Assembly: GCF_015550595.1 (NCBI RefSeq)
Contig: NZ_JADNBB010000001.1
Span: forward strand, 384,473-448,472
DNA: 64,000 nt
DNA from: Parabacteroides goldsteinii
GTDB taxonomy: Bacteria > Bacteroidota > Bacteroidia > Bacteroidales > Tannerellaceae
Direction of reading: 5' to 3'
Shown piece by piece: positions 1-10,043 of this stretch. The notes beneath the pieces are model-generated. The model saw nothing but the letters and a program-made list of their open reading frames with translations, was not told the origin of the DNA and did no database searches. Each line of letters begins with the position of its first letter. Positions within the stretch are counted from its first letter, which is position 1. The position numbers and the translations under genes are program-made.

Positions 1-33
1 GTATTAATAATAAGCCGGATATCCAATGCGTAG

Positions 34-159
34 TTAAAACAGGGGAAGCCTTCGAATGTTTATAGCTTTTCTTTTAAAAATAGCAAAAGAATAAGTATTT
101 CGGGAGTTTTTAACCGAAAGGCCGCCGGGAATGGTACAACCATAAAAGTTAATTCCTAA
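34..159 (+). other. possible C-terminal tail of an upstream gene (uncertain)
   Basis: Frame 1 is open from just after a TAG at 31-33 to a TAA at 157-159. The last residues read NRKAAGNGTTIKVNS, which looks protein-like. No start codon is visible, and an overlapping minus-strand frame is also open. It may be the end of a gene lying left of the window, possibly damaged by the TAG, or a chance opening. Nothing else is recognised in the first 186 bases. Confidence 0.2.
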
Positions 160-164
160 CTTTG
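157..164 (+). promoter_or_regulatory. candidate -7 element for nadB
   Basis: TAACTTTG matches the Bacteroidales -7 consensus TAnnTTTG and lies 22 nt before the nadB start. No clear TTTG is present 19-21 nt upstream, so support rests on the -7 box and its position. Confidence 0.45.
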
Positions 165-186
165 GCGCTCTAAACAGTAATGTCTT

Positions 187-1758
187 ATGGTACAAAGATT
201 CGATTTCTTAGTGATAGGTTCCGGTATTGCAGGAATGAGTTTCGCTCTTAAAGTAGCCAATAAAGGGAAAGTAGCCCTTGTATGCAAAACTAATCTGGAA
301 GAAGCCAACACCTATTTCGCACAGGGCGGTATCGCCTCGGTAACCAACCTGATTGTTGACAATTTCGACAAGCATATTGAAGATACAATGATTGCCGGCG
401 ACTGGCTCAGCGACCGCGGCGCAGTAGAAAAAGTTGTGCGTGATGCCCCTCAGCAAATTAAAGAACTGATCAGTTGGGGAGTTGATTTTGATAAAGATGA
501 AAAAGGGAACTTCGACTTACATCGCGAAGGCGGCCACTCCGAATTTCGTATCCTACACCATAAAGACAACACAGGTGCAGAAATACAGGACAGCTTAATT
601 CAAGCCATCCAGAAACACCCCAATATCACCGTATTTGAAAATCATTTCGCCATAGAAATACTGACACAACACCATCTGGGTGTTACCGTCACCCGTCAGA
701 CACCGGATATAGAGTGTTATGGTGCCTATATTATGGACCCGAACGGTCGGATCGATACTTTCCTGTCTAAAGTAACCCTTATCGCAACAGGTGGTGTCGG
801 TGCCGTTTATCAGACAACCACCAACCCGTTGGTGGCTACCGGTGACGGAATTGCAATGGTTTACCGTGCCAAAGGGACTGTAAAAGATATGGAATTCGTA
901 CAATTTCACCCAACCGCCTTGTTCCATCCGGGCGACCGCCCATCTTTCCTAATCACGGAGGCAATGCGCGGTTATGGTGGTGTGCTCCGTACGAAAGACG
1001 GCAAAGAATTCATGCAGAAATACGACAAACGCCTCTCACTGGCTCCGCGTGATATTGTAGCACGTGCCATAAAGAACGAAATGGATACTCGGGGGGATGA
1101 TCATGTTTATCTGGATGTCACTCACAAAGATCCGGAAGAAACAAAAAAACATTTCCCAAACATTTACGAAAAATGTCTGAGCCTGGGAATTGATATTACT
1201 AAAGATTATATTCCGGTCGCTCCTGCTGCCCATTATCTTTGCGGAGGTATTCAGGTCGATCTGAATGCCCGCTCTTCAATCGACCGCCTATATGCTGTTG
1301 GAGAATGTTCATGTACAGGCCTGCACGGAGGAAACCGCCTGGCATCCAACTCGCTGATCGAAGCGGTTGTTTATGCAGACGCTGCTGCTAAACACTGTCT
1401 CAATATCATCGACTCGTTAAAATATCAGGAGAATATCCCGGAATGGAATGACGAAGGTACCACTTCCCTGGAAGAAATGGTATTGATCACCCAGAGTGTC
1501 AAAGAGGTGGGACAGATTATGAGTACTTATGTCGGTATCGTTCGTTCCGACCTGCGCCTGAAACGTGCCTGGGACCGCCTGGATATCATCTATGAAGAAA
1601 CAGAAAGCCTCTTCAAACGGTCGGTTGCCTCAAAGGATATCTGCGAACTGCGTAATATGATCAATGTGGGGTATCTGATCATGCGACAGGCTATCGAACG
1701 AAAGGAAAGCCGAGGGTTACATTATACGCTGGATTATCCGCCTATTAAAAAGGAATAA
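187..1758 (+). CDS. nadB: L-aspartate oxidase
   Basis: This FAD enzyme oxidises L-aspartate to iminoaspartate, the first step of de novo NAD synthesis, in the cytoplasm. The N-terminus carries the dinucleotide-binding motif GSGIAG (residues 11-16). The family signature HREGGHS lies near residue 118 and GGNRLASNSL near residue 380. The C-terminus is the helical domain of the succinate dehydrogenase/fumarate reductase flavoprotein family. Its 523 residues are normal for NadB. nadA and nadC, the usual partners, are not in this window. The gene is followed at once by a strong hairpin terminator and is probably monocistronic from the promoter near 157. Fumarate reductase flavoprotein is unlikely given the length and the NadB-like C-terminus. 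Confidence 0.95.
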   Translation: MVQRFDFLVIGSGIAGMSFALKVANKGKVALVCKTNLEEANTYFAQGGIASVTNLIVDNFDKHIEDTMIAGDWLSDRGAVEKVVRDAPQQIKELISWGVDFDKDEKGNFDLHREGGHSEFRILHHKDNTGAEIQDSLIQAIQKHPNITVFENHFAIEILTQHHLGVTVTRQTPDIECYGAYIMDPNGRIDTFLSKVTLIATGGVGAVYQTTTNPLVATGDGIAMVYRAKGTVKDMEFVQFHPTALFHPGDRPSFLITEAMRGYGGVLRTKDGKEFMQKYDKRLSLAPRDIVARAIKNEMDTRGDDHVYLDVTHKDPEETKKHFPNIYEKCLSLGIDITKDYIPVAPAAHYLCGGIQVDLNARSSIDRLYAVGECSCTGLHGGNRLASNSLIEAVVYADAAAKHCLNIIDSLKYQENIPEWNDEGTTSLEEMVLITQSVKEVGQIMSTYVGIVRSDLRLKRAWDRLDIIYEETESLFKRSVASKDICELRNMINVGYLIMRQAIERKESRGLHYTLDYPPIKKE

Positions 1759-1768
1759 AGATAAAAAG

Positions 1769-1804
1769 AAGGCCGCTTTTCAAAAAATAATGGCGGCCTT
1801 TCTC
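1769..1804 (+). terminator. terminator after nadB
   Basis: An 8-bp perfect stem (aaggccgc / gcggcctt, 1769-1776 with 1793-1800) is followed by tctctt and begins 10 nt after the nadB stop. Confidence 0.75.
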
Positions 1805-1809
1805 TTCCA

Positions 1810-1950
1810 TCACTTCACACGCTCTAATTTGAGTGTCCATGTATAATGGCATGGAAGTTCATCAAAAGCGAATACAGGCATTGTTACCAGAAGATCACGA
1901 CCTTCCTGTTTCCATTGTATTTCTTTATCACATCCTAACAGAATTTGATT
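1810..1950 (-). pseudogene. C-terminal remnant of an alpha-L-fucosidase (GH29-like)
   Basis: The minus strand from 1950 to a TGA at 1810-1812 encodes about 46 residues, including LLGCDKEIQWKQEGRDL and a C-terminus FDELPCHYTWTLKLERVK. This resembles the C-terminal beta-sandwich of bacterial GH29 alpha-L-fucosidases, where the ideal glucan-like strand pattern and a final W-x-L/F-K-I/L end are typical. The frame is blocked upstream by a stop and then runs into the palindromic repeat at 1988, so only the 3' end of the gene survives. It is not a copy of the intact fucosidase at 13591, whose C-terminus differs. The family assignment is from memory of the family and is moderate. Confidence 0.45.
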
Positions 1951-1987
1951 CTACTTTAGCAAAATGTGAAACCAAATGACAGGTTTT

Positions 1988-2127
1988 GTAGGGGCGAGGT
2001 TTGCCCGCCCTTTGCGACAATAATATAACAACCGGTGAAGAAGGGCGGGCAGACCCCGCCCCTACGGTCGAACCTGCCTGTTCCATTGTGACGGCGCCTG
2101 TAAGGGCGGTTCGCGAACCGCCCCTAC
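1988..2127. repeat. palindromic GC-rich intergenic repeat
   Basis: Two 25-nt arms (1988-2012 and 2041-2065) are inverted, near-identical copies containing the word ggcccgccc or its like around gtaggggcg. A third self-complementary unit at 2100-2127 has the arms gggcggttcg / cgaaccgccc. The elements are far more GC-rich than the flanking AT-rich spacer. Such GC-rich dyads are common dispersed intergenic repeats in Bacteroidales. No coding function is seen. Confidence 0.6.
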
Positions 2128-2164
2128 CAACGACACTACATTCAAATCTGTCAAGAACTGAATC

Positions 2165-2196
2165 AAACAATAAATTCAAAACAGTTTCTAAATATC
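2165..2196. repeat. short dispersed repeat, copy 1
   Basis: The 16-mer aaacaataaattcaaa at 2165-2180 recurs exactly at 36939-36954 in another intergenic region, and both copies continue with a similar tttctaa segment. It may be a relic of a mobile or repetitive element. Confidence 0.35.
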
Positions 2197-2374
2197 ACTG
2201 AAACTTATATTATCCATATCCCAATCAAACCTCCTGAAGGATCTTTTCATCTATCAACATTATGCAAATGTAATCTTTTATTCCTCCTGTGACAATATTT
2301 ATTATAAAATCCGATGTCATTCTGAACACCTAATAAATAACAGCTGCATTTCGTTTGTTCCACAGATGAGTTTC

Positions 2375-2400
2375 TTTCATACCACAACTGTGGTATGAAA
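2375..2400. promoter_or_regulatory. perfect 12-2-12 dyad downstream of the HTCS gene
   Basis: tttcataccaca is followed by 2 nt and then its exact complement tgtggtatgaaa. There is no T-run on either side, so an intrinsic terminator is not obvious. It could be an operator for a dimeric regulator or a 3' mRNA hairpin for the minus-strand sensor gene that ends at 2485. The rest of 2201-2484 shows nothing recognisable. Confidence 0.4.
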
Positions 2401-2484
2401 GAGAAACGGTTACTAGTAGCAGTACATTCCGGGTAAACAGCAACATCTGCCGGATAATCTGCTATATCCGGAAGGTAATGGAGA

Positions 2485-5400
2485 CTATAAGGCATTATAC
2501 CGCGACGGCGATACCCCGAACTGGTTCGTAAAATGCTTACGGAACGTTGTTATATCGTTATATCCGACCATTTCTGCAACTTCCTGGACAGAAAACTTCC
2601 GCTGCATGATCAATGAAGCCGCTTTACTGATACGGATGCTGCGGATCACTTCTATGATGGACAGGTTACTTTGCTGTTTGATCTTCCGGTATAAAGTCGG
2701 CTGGCTTATATTCAAGAATCCGGCAAGAGCTTTTGCGCTGAAATCGGGATTCGTCAGATTGACTTCGATGATGTTGATAACCTGTTGCATGAATGGATCT
2801 TTCCCTTCCTCTTCCGGCTCTTCTGCCGTATGTTTCAGCATCAATGTCTTTGTATAAATACGTTTCAGCTGCTCCCGCATATGGATCAGATTCTCAACTT
2901 TTGCTTTGAGCACTTCCGGGTTGAACGGTTTCATCACATAATCGTCCGCACCCATCCGGGTACTCTTCAGCAGATCCTCCTCCTCAGCCTTTGCCGTAAG
3001 CATGATGACAGGGATATGGGCTGTCTGCAAATGTTGCCTGATCTCCCGTACACAAACAAATCCATCCATTACCGGCATCATTATATCCGAAACGATCAGA
3101 TCGGGGATTTCTGTTATGGCAGTCTCCACTCCTTCCTTTCCGTTATGTGCTTCCAAAACCTGATATTCCTTGCTGAATAAGGTATTGATATAACCCCTTA
3201 TTTCATCGTTATCCTCTACTATCAGAAGCTTTTTACCCGAATTCGGTTGGGAAGGTTCACTCTGCTTCTCCACTTCAAAATAAGTATCCTTTCCATCCGG
3301 CTCGTTCGTTTTTTCAATCAATTCATAGTGATCATCCCTGAAATGCTCTTTTCCACATGGGATATAAAGAGTAAATTCTGTCCCTTTATCCGGAGAACTC
3401 TCCAATAAAACATTCCCGTGATGCATATCCATCGTGTTTTTTACGATACGTAAACCGATACCCATCCGGGTAGAAAATGAGGGTTCATTCTTCCCCGTAA
3501 TAAAAGAATCGAAGATATGCTCCTGCAACTCTTCGGCAATTCCGGGGCCATTGTCTGCAACAGAAAGAAGACAGAACTTTATTCCGTCGAGTTCCTTTTC
3601 AGACAATGAAACGCTTATTTTTCCATGGCTGGGAGTATATTTGAACGCATTCGATAAAAGGTTTTTTAATGCGGATTCTATTTTTTCACGATCTAGCCAG
3701 AGATTGAGAAACCGGATACCAGAGTCCAGGATGTACTCCGTATTCTTTATTTCAGCCATGTGTTTAAACGAGGCCATAACCTTCTTAACCAAAGCAACAA
3801 TATCAACTTCTGACAAATAAAGCTGCACCATTCCGGCTTCTATTTTCTGAACATATAAAAGCTGGTTCACCAGGGTAGATAATGAGGACGCATTATTATA
3901 GATAAGCGATAGCTTTTCATGTAAAGCTTGTGAAAGACGATCCGCCTGCAACAACTCCTGTAAAGGTGAAAGAATTAATGTAAGCGGTGTCCGCAATTCA
4001 TGAGAGACATTGGTGAAAAAGTTCTCACGTTCCTTGTTAATCTGTTTTTCCTTCTCACGCTCCAGATTGGCAACAAACAGTTCATGCTTCAAACGTTCCT
4101 CTTTCCTCAAGCGGGCCTGCTGGATCTTTACGCGGCGCATCCAGTAATACAGGACCAATACCACAAAAAACAACACAGTCAGGCGGAACCAGACCGTTTC
4201 ATACCAATGAGGCAAGATCTTTATGACAAAGGATGTCACATCACCGCTGGAACCGTCAGGAAAGATACTTTTCACTTCAAACAGATATTCGCCTTGTGGA
4301 AGATTCGTATAGGATACCTTCTCTCCCTCCCCCGAGATCAACCACTCCGGTTGATAAGGAGCCAGGTGGTAACTATATTTCTGCAACGTCTCCGAATAGG
4401 TCAGATTGCTGAAAAGAAGAGAGAAGCTATTATTCGTGCCGGACAATGTCAGGTCATGGATATAAGGAACTCCTTCGGTAAGAATGACCTGGTCGTTTAT
4501 CTTTTCCCCTATTTCAACAGGTTTATTATCCACCTCTATCCGGGTTATTACCACTTTATCCGGAACAGGATGTTCGTCCATTACATCCTCCGATGTAAAG
4601 TAAGTAATGTTCTTGTTATTACCCCAGAACAAATAGTCGTTATAAAGCATCACCGAGCGGTTATTTCCTGATATATAGTAATTGTAAAATAGCTTCTGAT
4701 GCTTGCTGTAACGGCAGATACTGGAATTGGAGCCTAACCAGAGATGTCCTTTCATATCTTCGCTGATACAACCGATAAAATTGCTACTCAAACCGTCATG
4801 TGTTGTATAGAAGGTATCGATCCGGCCGGAATTTGTATTCAGGACACCAAACCCATCCGTATATCCGATATAAAGGTTCTTATCGGAAGAAGCGAAAAGA
4901 GAGCGTATCTCACGTGCCGGAATAGTAGCCTCCTTTTCAAAGTCACCCTGCAAGCTTTTTTCTTTCAGATTGAATTTCTTAAGTCCGGACGTAGTACCGA
5001 GCCATAAGTTTTTATCCGTCGTTTCCGCTATTGTCCGGATCGTACCGGGGCAGATCTCATACCGTATAAATAGTCCGGAGATTTTATCGAATAGCAATAA
5101 TCCATCCGACGTCCCCAGCCATAAACGATCCAGACTGTCAAAGAACAGGGACCATACAGAACCATTCCACGCCGGGGTATCAGACAAACGTATCGGGTAG
5201 ATAACGAATGTTTTATCGGCCGAATGATAACGGATCAGTTCAGAGTTTGTATTTCCGAACCAGATATCACCGTCCTTATCGGCTGCCGTACTCAGTACAG
5301 TATTCCCGGCATTGTTCGAAACCAGTTCAAAAGACAATCGGTGTTGCGGATCAAAGGCTTCCGTACTCCTCATAATACCCTTGTGGAACGTCGCCAACCA

Positions 5401-6522
5401 GATATGATTGTCCTTATCGGTAGTCATCGCACATATTTCATTATGCGTGTCTTGATGAAAACGCTGATAGAACTGCTTTCTCAGATCGGAAGAATATACA
5501 CCACCTCCCTGCGTTCCGATCCAGAGGAGTCCATCCGAATCGTAATAAGCCGAGATCATGCGGGTTTCCAGATTGCGGTGAAGCTGTGAGGCCGTATTAT
5601 TATAAACTTCCGTAGAATATTGGGTAGAGTCTTCTTTATCCGGTATCAGGATAGCATACCCATTCCAGGTAGCTGTCAGGTAGCGTCCGTTACTAAGCGG
5701 AACGATCTCATAGACATCCCAGTGAGATAAGGAATTCTTCTTGTTCTTAGGGTCATACGTGTATTGCGAATAAGTATCTGAAACCGGATTATACCGGATA
5801 GCCCCGTTCGCCCAGGTAGAGATCCAGATATAACCCTCTGAATATAGCAGGCGGTGAATATGTATTTTCTCCACTTTGGGAAGATCTCCCTTATGCAGGA
5901 TCGTATAAGTGGCAGGATCAAAAGCGAGAATATTCCCCCAGTCCGTTCCGATATATATAATTCCGTCCGGTGACTGGCAAAAAGCCAGTAAATTTGTCTT
6001 TTCATTAACCAGTGAAGCAAACTCCATTTCTACTTTGAGGTTTACTCCCTCGATATTTCCTGCTTTGCTTTTCACATAATCTATTGAAACCAGCGAAAGA
6101 TTATCATAAGAGAGTGACCAGAAAGAAGAGTCGTTTTGAATTAGTACATCCTGGACTCTGGTATCCCGATCCCTCTTTCCGGTATACTGAACAGGGATGA
6201 ACCGTTCCAGCCTCCGGTCAAAACAATAGATCTGCTGATTGGCTACCAGCCAAAGGATACCGTTAGGTGTTTCACGTACCTGCGATACTTTTACATAACT
6301 ATTATCAGGTCCGAAGTTCTTTATATTTTTCCCGTCATAACGACTCAGCCCGTTATCCGTACCGAACCACATAAAACCGTTGCTGTCTTTATGGATACAG
6401 GAAACGGTATTATCAGCCAATCCGTTCTGCATAGTAAGTACCCGAATGTCTTTCTCAAAAAAAGCATATCCGGAAGTATGACAGAAGGCAAACAATAATA
6501 ACGCAACGATAAATCTCCCCAT
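2485..6522 (-). CDS. hybrid two-component system sensor/regulator (HTCS) of the adjacent glycan locus
   Basis: This one-protein sensor and transcription factor detects a glycan fragment in the periplasm and activates the divergent susC operon. A signal-like N-terminus precedes about 14 propeller repeats (Reg_prop type, such as DSNGFMWFGTDNGLSRYD near residue 50), then a Y_Y_Y domain ending near residue 770. A single membrane helix lies at about 777-797. The histidine kinase has the phospho-accepting His at about 841 in SHELRTP, and its ATPase part has DNGPGI. The receiver domain starts near 1097 with Asp about 1146 in VSDIMMP. An AraC-type helix-turn-helix fills the last 100 residues. All key residues are present and the 1345 residues are normal for the family. 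It is separated from susC by 270 bp of shared promoter region. Confidence 0.95.
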   Translation of the reverse strand: MGRFIVALLLFAFCHTSGYAFFEKDIRVLTMQNGLADNTVSCIHKDSNGFMWFGTDNGLSRYDGKNIKNFGPDNSYVKVSQVRETPNGILWLVANQQIYCFDRRLERFIPVQYTGKRDRDTRVQDVLIQNDSSFWSLSYDNLSLVSIDYVKSKAGNIEGVNLKVEMEFASLVNEKTNLLAFCQSPDGIIYIGTDWGNILAFDPATYTILHKGDLPKVEKIHIHRLLYSEGYIWISTWANGAIRYNPVSDTYSQYTYDPKNKKNSLSHWDVYEIVPLSNGRYLTATWNGYAILIPDKEDSTQYSTEVYNNTASQLHRNLETRMISAYYDSDGLLWIGTQGGGVYSSDLRKQFYQRFHQDTHNEICAMTTDKDNHIWLATFHKGIMRSTEAFDPQHRLSFELVSNNAGNTVLSTAADKDGDIWFGNTNSELIRYHSADKTFVIYPIRLSDTPAWNGSVWSLFFDSLDRLWLGTSDGLLLFDKISGLFIRYEICPGTIRTIAETTDKNLWLGTTSGLKKFNLKEKSLQGDFEKEATIPAREIRSLFASSDKNLYIGYTDGFGVLNTNSGRIDTFYTTHDGLSSNFIGCISEDMKGHLWLGSNSSICRYSKHQKLFYNYYISGNNRSVMLYNDYLFWGNNKNITYFTSEDVMDEHPVPDKVVITRIEVDNKPVEIGEKINDQVILTEGVPYIHDLTLSGTNNSFSLLFSNLTYSETLQKYSYHLAPYQPEWLISGEGEKVSYTNLPQGEYLFEVKSIFPDGSSGDVTSFVIKILPHWYETVWFRLTVLFFVVLVLYYWMRRVKIQQARLRKEERLKHELFVANLEREKEKQINKERENFFTNVSHELRTPLTLILSPLQELLQADRLSQALHEKLSLIYNNASSLSTLVNQLLYVQKIEAGMVQLYLSEVDIVALVKKVMASFKHMAEIKNTEYILDSGIRFLNLWLDREKIESALKNLLSNAFKYTPSHGKISVSLSEKELDGIKFCLLSVADNGPGIAEELQEHIFDSFITGKNEPSFSTRMGIGLRIVKNTMDMHHGNVLLESSPDKGTEFTLYIPCGKEHFRDDHYELIEKTNEPDGKDTYFEVEKQSEPSQPNSGKKLLIVEDNDEIRGYINTLFSKEYQVLEAHNGKEGVETAITEIPDLIVSDIMMPVMDGFVCVREIRQHLQTAHIPVIMLTAKAEEEDLLKSTRMGADDYVMKPFNPEVLKAKVENLIHMREQLKRIYTKTLMLKHTAEEPEEEGKDPFMQQVINIIEVNLTNPDFSAKALAGFLNISQPTLYRKIKQQSNLSIIEVIRSIRISKAASLIMQRKFSVQEVAEMVGYNDITTFRKHFTNQFGVSPSRYNAL

Positions 6523-6731
6523 ACATAAAACGATAAGTCATACAAAGAAAGAAAAAAAGAAGGAGAATACTCCTGATCGGAGCAAATAAAACAGATGAAA
6601 AAGAATAATTGATTAAAACACCAGTTGTTTATGAACAAATCACCCACTATACTGTATATCAAGAAGTAAATATAAGAAAACACCTGCTGTTAATGAATAA
6701 AATGCCTGTTACCTCTTCTTTATATAGCAAA

Positions 6732-6739
6732 TACTTTTG
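6732..6739 (+). promoter_or_regulatory. candidate -7 element for susC
   Basis: TACTTTTG fits TAnnTTTG and lies 53 nt before the susC start, within the 270-bp gap between the divergent HTCS and susC genes. No good -33 TTTG is seen, which would suit an activator-dependent promoter. The rest of 6523-6792 is AT-rich with no gene. Confidence 0.4.
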
Positions 6740-6792
6740 CTCATCAAAGATTATTTAAAATTTAGTATTCACAACCTTAAAACTAAAAAAGG

Positions 6793-9700
6793 ATGAAGAA
6801 AAGAGTCACATTATTAATTGCGCTGCTGATGGCCAGTATATCCTATATATACGCACAGCAGTTGACCATTACTGGTACTGTTATAGACAAAGGTCTGGGC
6901 GATCCGGTTATCGGAGCAACCATCCTGGTACAAGGGACCACCAATGGAACTGTTACCGATATGGACGGTAAGTTTTCCATAGAAGCTTCAAAAGGAGATA
7001 TATTGCATATTTCCTATATCGGTTATCAACCGCAAACTATCAAAATAGACGGCGTACAGAAAGTCTTTACCATCCAATTGGGTGAAGATACACAGGCACT
7101 GGACGAAGTAGTGGTTGTCGGTTTCGGTACACAGAAGAAAGTAAACCTGACGGGAGCCGTTTCCACCGTCGATACCAAAGCATTGGAGTCACGGCCGGTC
7201 GCCCAAGTGGGACAAGCCCTGCAAGGTGTTGTTCCCGGTTTGAACCTTTCACTGAACAATCAGGGAGGTGCTCTAGGTAATGCACTGAAAGTAAACATCC
7301 GCGGTACAGGTACGATCGGCGAAGGTTCGAATGATGCTCCATTGATCCTTATCGACGGTATCGAGGGAGATATGAATGCTTTGAACCCGGATGATATCGA
7401 AAACATCTCGGTACTGAAAGATGCAGCCGCATCCAGTATTTACGGTTCACGCGCCCCGTTCGGAGTCATCCTTATCACGACGAAAAGTGGAAAGAGCGGA
7501 AAGACACAGGTTACCTATAATAACAGTTTCCGCTGGTCTACCGCCACCAATCTTCCAGATATGATGGATTCCTATACATTTGCTAAATATTTTAATGCAG
7601 CTGCACTGAACAGCGGTCAGGATACTCCGTTCAATGACGAAACATTAGGACGTATCATTGCTTATCAAAAAGGAGAAATTTCGACAACAACCGTACCAAA
7701 TCCAGGCAATGGAATGTATGAATTCCACCAAAGAGCGAACGACAATCAGAATTGGACACGCAACCATTTCAAAACAGGTTTCAGCCACGAACATAACGTA
7801 AACGTAAGCGGCGGTACTGAGAAACTGACCTATTTCATGTCGGGTGCCTTCATGAATCAGGCCGGTAATATGCGTTACGGCGATGACGACTTCAAACGTA
7901 TGAACGCATCAGCCAAGATTAACTCGAAAGTAAACGACTGGTTACAGATTGGTTTGAGTACCCGTTTTATCCGTGAAGAGCTGGACCGTCCGACCTATGC
8001 TAACGACGATCCGGATAATACGGCAAACGGTATCAGTGTAGGTTTATATTATCACGACATCTCACGTACTTGGCCGACTATGCCTTTCCAGGATCCGAAC
8101 GGCCATTACATGCGTAACTCCAAAATCATCCAGATAGAAGACGGAGGACGTTACAAACGCAGAAAAGACATCATCTATACACAAGCTAACGTAACTATTA
8201 CTCCACTGAAAGACTGGAACATCCGCGGAGACGTAAGTCTGAAAGCAGAACATATAAACAAAGACGAAAACCTGGCTAAAATCTATGAATGGAACTCAAA
8301 AAACGAACCGGTGCCTCTGGCGTTTGCCGGTAGCTACGGTCCTGGTGCGACGTATGCATGGTCTTCCGCACAGGACAACAATTTACTGACAACCAGCTTG
8401 TATACCGATTACTTCAAGTCGTTCAACAAAAACAACTTCAAGGTAATGGTCGGTTTCAACACCGAACTCTACAAGCAGAACTATGTGTATGCTAAACGCG
8501 ACGATGTGATCAGCGACGAAGTACCGAGTATCGACACCAGCATGGGTAAGGACTATACATCTGCCAACAAAAAGGAATGGGCTACTGCCGGTTTCTTCGG
8601 ACGTTTGAACTACGACTACGACGGTCGTTACCTGGCTGAAATCAACATTCGTTATGACGGTTCTTCACGCTTCCTGCGCGACAAACGCTGGAATGTATTC
8701 CCTTCCTTCTCTTTGGGGTACAACATCGCACGTGAAGCATTCTGGGAAGACCTGTCGGAATATGTAGGTACTTTGAAACCCCGCTTCTCATGGGGTAAAC
8801 TAGGTAACCAGAACACCAAGGAATTCTATCCGTTCTATCCAGCACAGCCCCTGGGACTGAAAGACGGTAAATGGTTAATCGGCGGACAACAACCGACTAC
8901 AGCTACTGCTCCGCTGATGGTCAGCGACCTAATGACCTGGGAAAAGATCACAACAACCAACATCGGTTTTGACTTTGGTGCCCTGAACAACCGCCTGACC
9001 GGTTCATTTGAATGGTATACGAGAAAGACAGACGACATGGTTGGTCCTCCTGAAGAAAAATCGCCGATTATCGGTATCGATAACGACAAGTTGCCGCGTA
9101 TTAACAACGCAGCCATGCAAAGCAAAGGATGGGAGCTGGCTTTGACCTGGAACGACCAAATCGGCAAGGTAGGCTATACAGTCGGATTTACATTGGCAGA
9201 TGCCAGAACCAAGATCACCAAATACCCGAATGACGCACAGATCATCGACCGCAAAAACTCAGACGGGAATATGGAATACGTTCCTTACAACGGCAGATAC
9301 ATGGGGGACATCTGGGGATTTGAAACCATCGGCATTGCCAAAACTGACAAGGAAATGCAGGATCACCTGGCTACAACAGACCAGTCACAGATCGGCAGCA
9401 AATGGGGGGCAGGCGATATCATGTACAAGGATATCAACAACGACGGTAAGATCACAACCGGCTCCAATACGGTAGGTGATCCGGGCGACCGCAAGATCAT
9501 CGGTAACGAAACTCCCCGCTACCAAGTAGGTATCACACTGGGAGCCGACTGGAACGGTTTCGACTTCCGCGCCTTCTTCCAAGGTGTCTGCAAACGCGAT
9601 ATCTGGCTGGACGGGAACTTCTTCTGGGGAGCAGTAGACGGCGGCCTGTGGCAATCGATCGGATATAAAGAGCATTTCGACTATTTCCGTCCGTCCGGCG

Positions 9701-10029
9701 ACGAGATGGGAGCGAACCTGAACGCTTATTTCCCGAAACCCTACTTCGATGGGAATGCGACAAAGAACCATAAGACCCAATCGGGTTATCTGCAAAGCGC
9801 CGCCTATCTGCGTCTGAAGAACCTTCAAATCGGTTATACCGTACCTAACTACCTGACATCAAAAGCAGGTTTGAGCAAGGTTCGCGTATTCTTCTCCGGT
9901 GATAATCTGTTTACCATCTCTTCCATCTTCGGCGTATTCGATCCTGAAGCAGTAGGCGGAGCAATGGGTGCCGGTAAGATCTATCCGCTTTCAAGAACAC
10001 TGTCATGCGGAGTAAATGTTTCATTTTAA
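6793..10029 (+). CDS. susC: SusC-family TonB-dependent glycan importer
   Basis: This outer-membrane beta-barrel takes up oligosaccharides using TonB energy, with the SusD lipoprotein as lid. It has a signal peptide ending near IYAQ (residue 21), then a carboxypeptidase-regulatory-like domain (GTVIDKGLGDPVIGATILV). The TonB-box region DEVVVVGFGTQKK lies near residue 104, followed by a plug domain (VLKDAAASSIYGSRAPFGVILITTK) and a long barrel ending in aromatic NVSF. Its 1078 residues are typical. A terminal Phe suits outer-membrane assembly. susD starts 14 nt after its stop, and expression is probably under the divergent HTCS. The exact substrate cannot be read from this protein. Confidence 0.95.
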   Translation: MKKRVTLLIALLMASISYIYAQQLTITGTVIDKGLGDPVIGATILVQGTTNGTVTDMDGKFSIEASKGDILHISYIGYQPQTIKIDGVQKVFTIQLGEDTQALDEVVVVGFGTQKKVNLTGAVSTVDTKALESRPVAQVGQALQGVVPGLNLSLNNQGGALGNALKVNIRGTGTIGEGSNDAPLILIDGIEGDMNALNPDDIENISVLKDAAASSIYGSRAPFGVILITTKSGKSGKTQVTYNNSFRWSTATNLPDMMDSYTFAKYFNAAALNSGQDTPFNDETLGRIIAYQKGEISTTTVPNPGNGMYEFHQRANDNQNWTRNHFKTGFSHEHNVNVSGGTEKLTYFMSGAFMNQAGNMRYGDDDFKRMNASAKINSKVNDWLQIGLSTRFIREELDRPTYANDDPDNTANGISVGLYYHDISRTWPTMPFQDPNGHYMRNSKIIQIEDGGRYKRRKDIIYTQANVTITPLKDWNIRGDVSLKAEHINKDENLAKIYEWNSKNEPVPLAFAGSYGPGATYAWSSAQDNNLLTTSLYTDYFKSFNKNNFKVMVGFNTELYKQNYVYAKRDDVISDEVPSIDTSMGKDYTSANKKEWATAGFFGRLNYDYDGRYLAEINIRYDGSSRFLRDKRWNVFPSFSLGYNIAREAFWEDLSEYVGTLKPRFSWGKLGNQNTKEFYPFYPAQPLGLKDGKWLIGGQQPTTATAPLMVSDLMTWEKITTTNIGFDFGALNNRLTGSFEWYTRKTDDMVGPPEEKSPIIGIDNDKLPRINNAAMQSKGWELALTWNDQIGKVGYTVGFTLADARTKITKYPNDAQIIDRKNSDGNMEYVPYNGRYMGDIWGFETIGIAKTDKEMQDHLATTDQSQIGSKWGAGDIMYKDINNDGKITTGSNTVGDPGDRKIIGNETPRYQVGITLGADWNGFDFRAFFQGVCKRDIWLDGNFFWGAVDGGLWQSIGYKEHFDYFRPSGDEMGANLNAYFPKPYFDGNATKNHKTQSGYLQSAAYLRLKNLQIGYTVPNYLTSKAGLSKVRVFFSGDNLFTISSIFGVFDPEAVGGAMGAGKIYPLSRTLSCGVNVSF

Positions 10030-10043
10030 TAATTAAAAGCATC

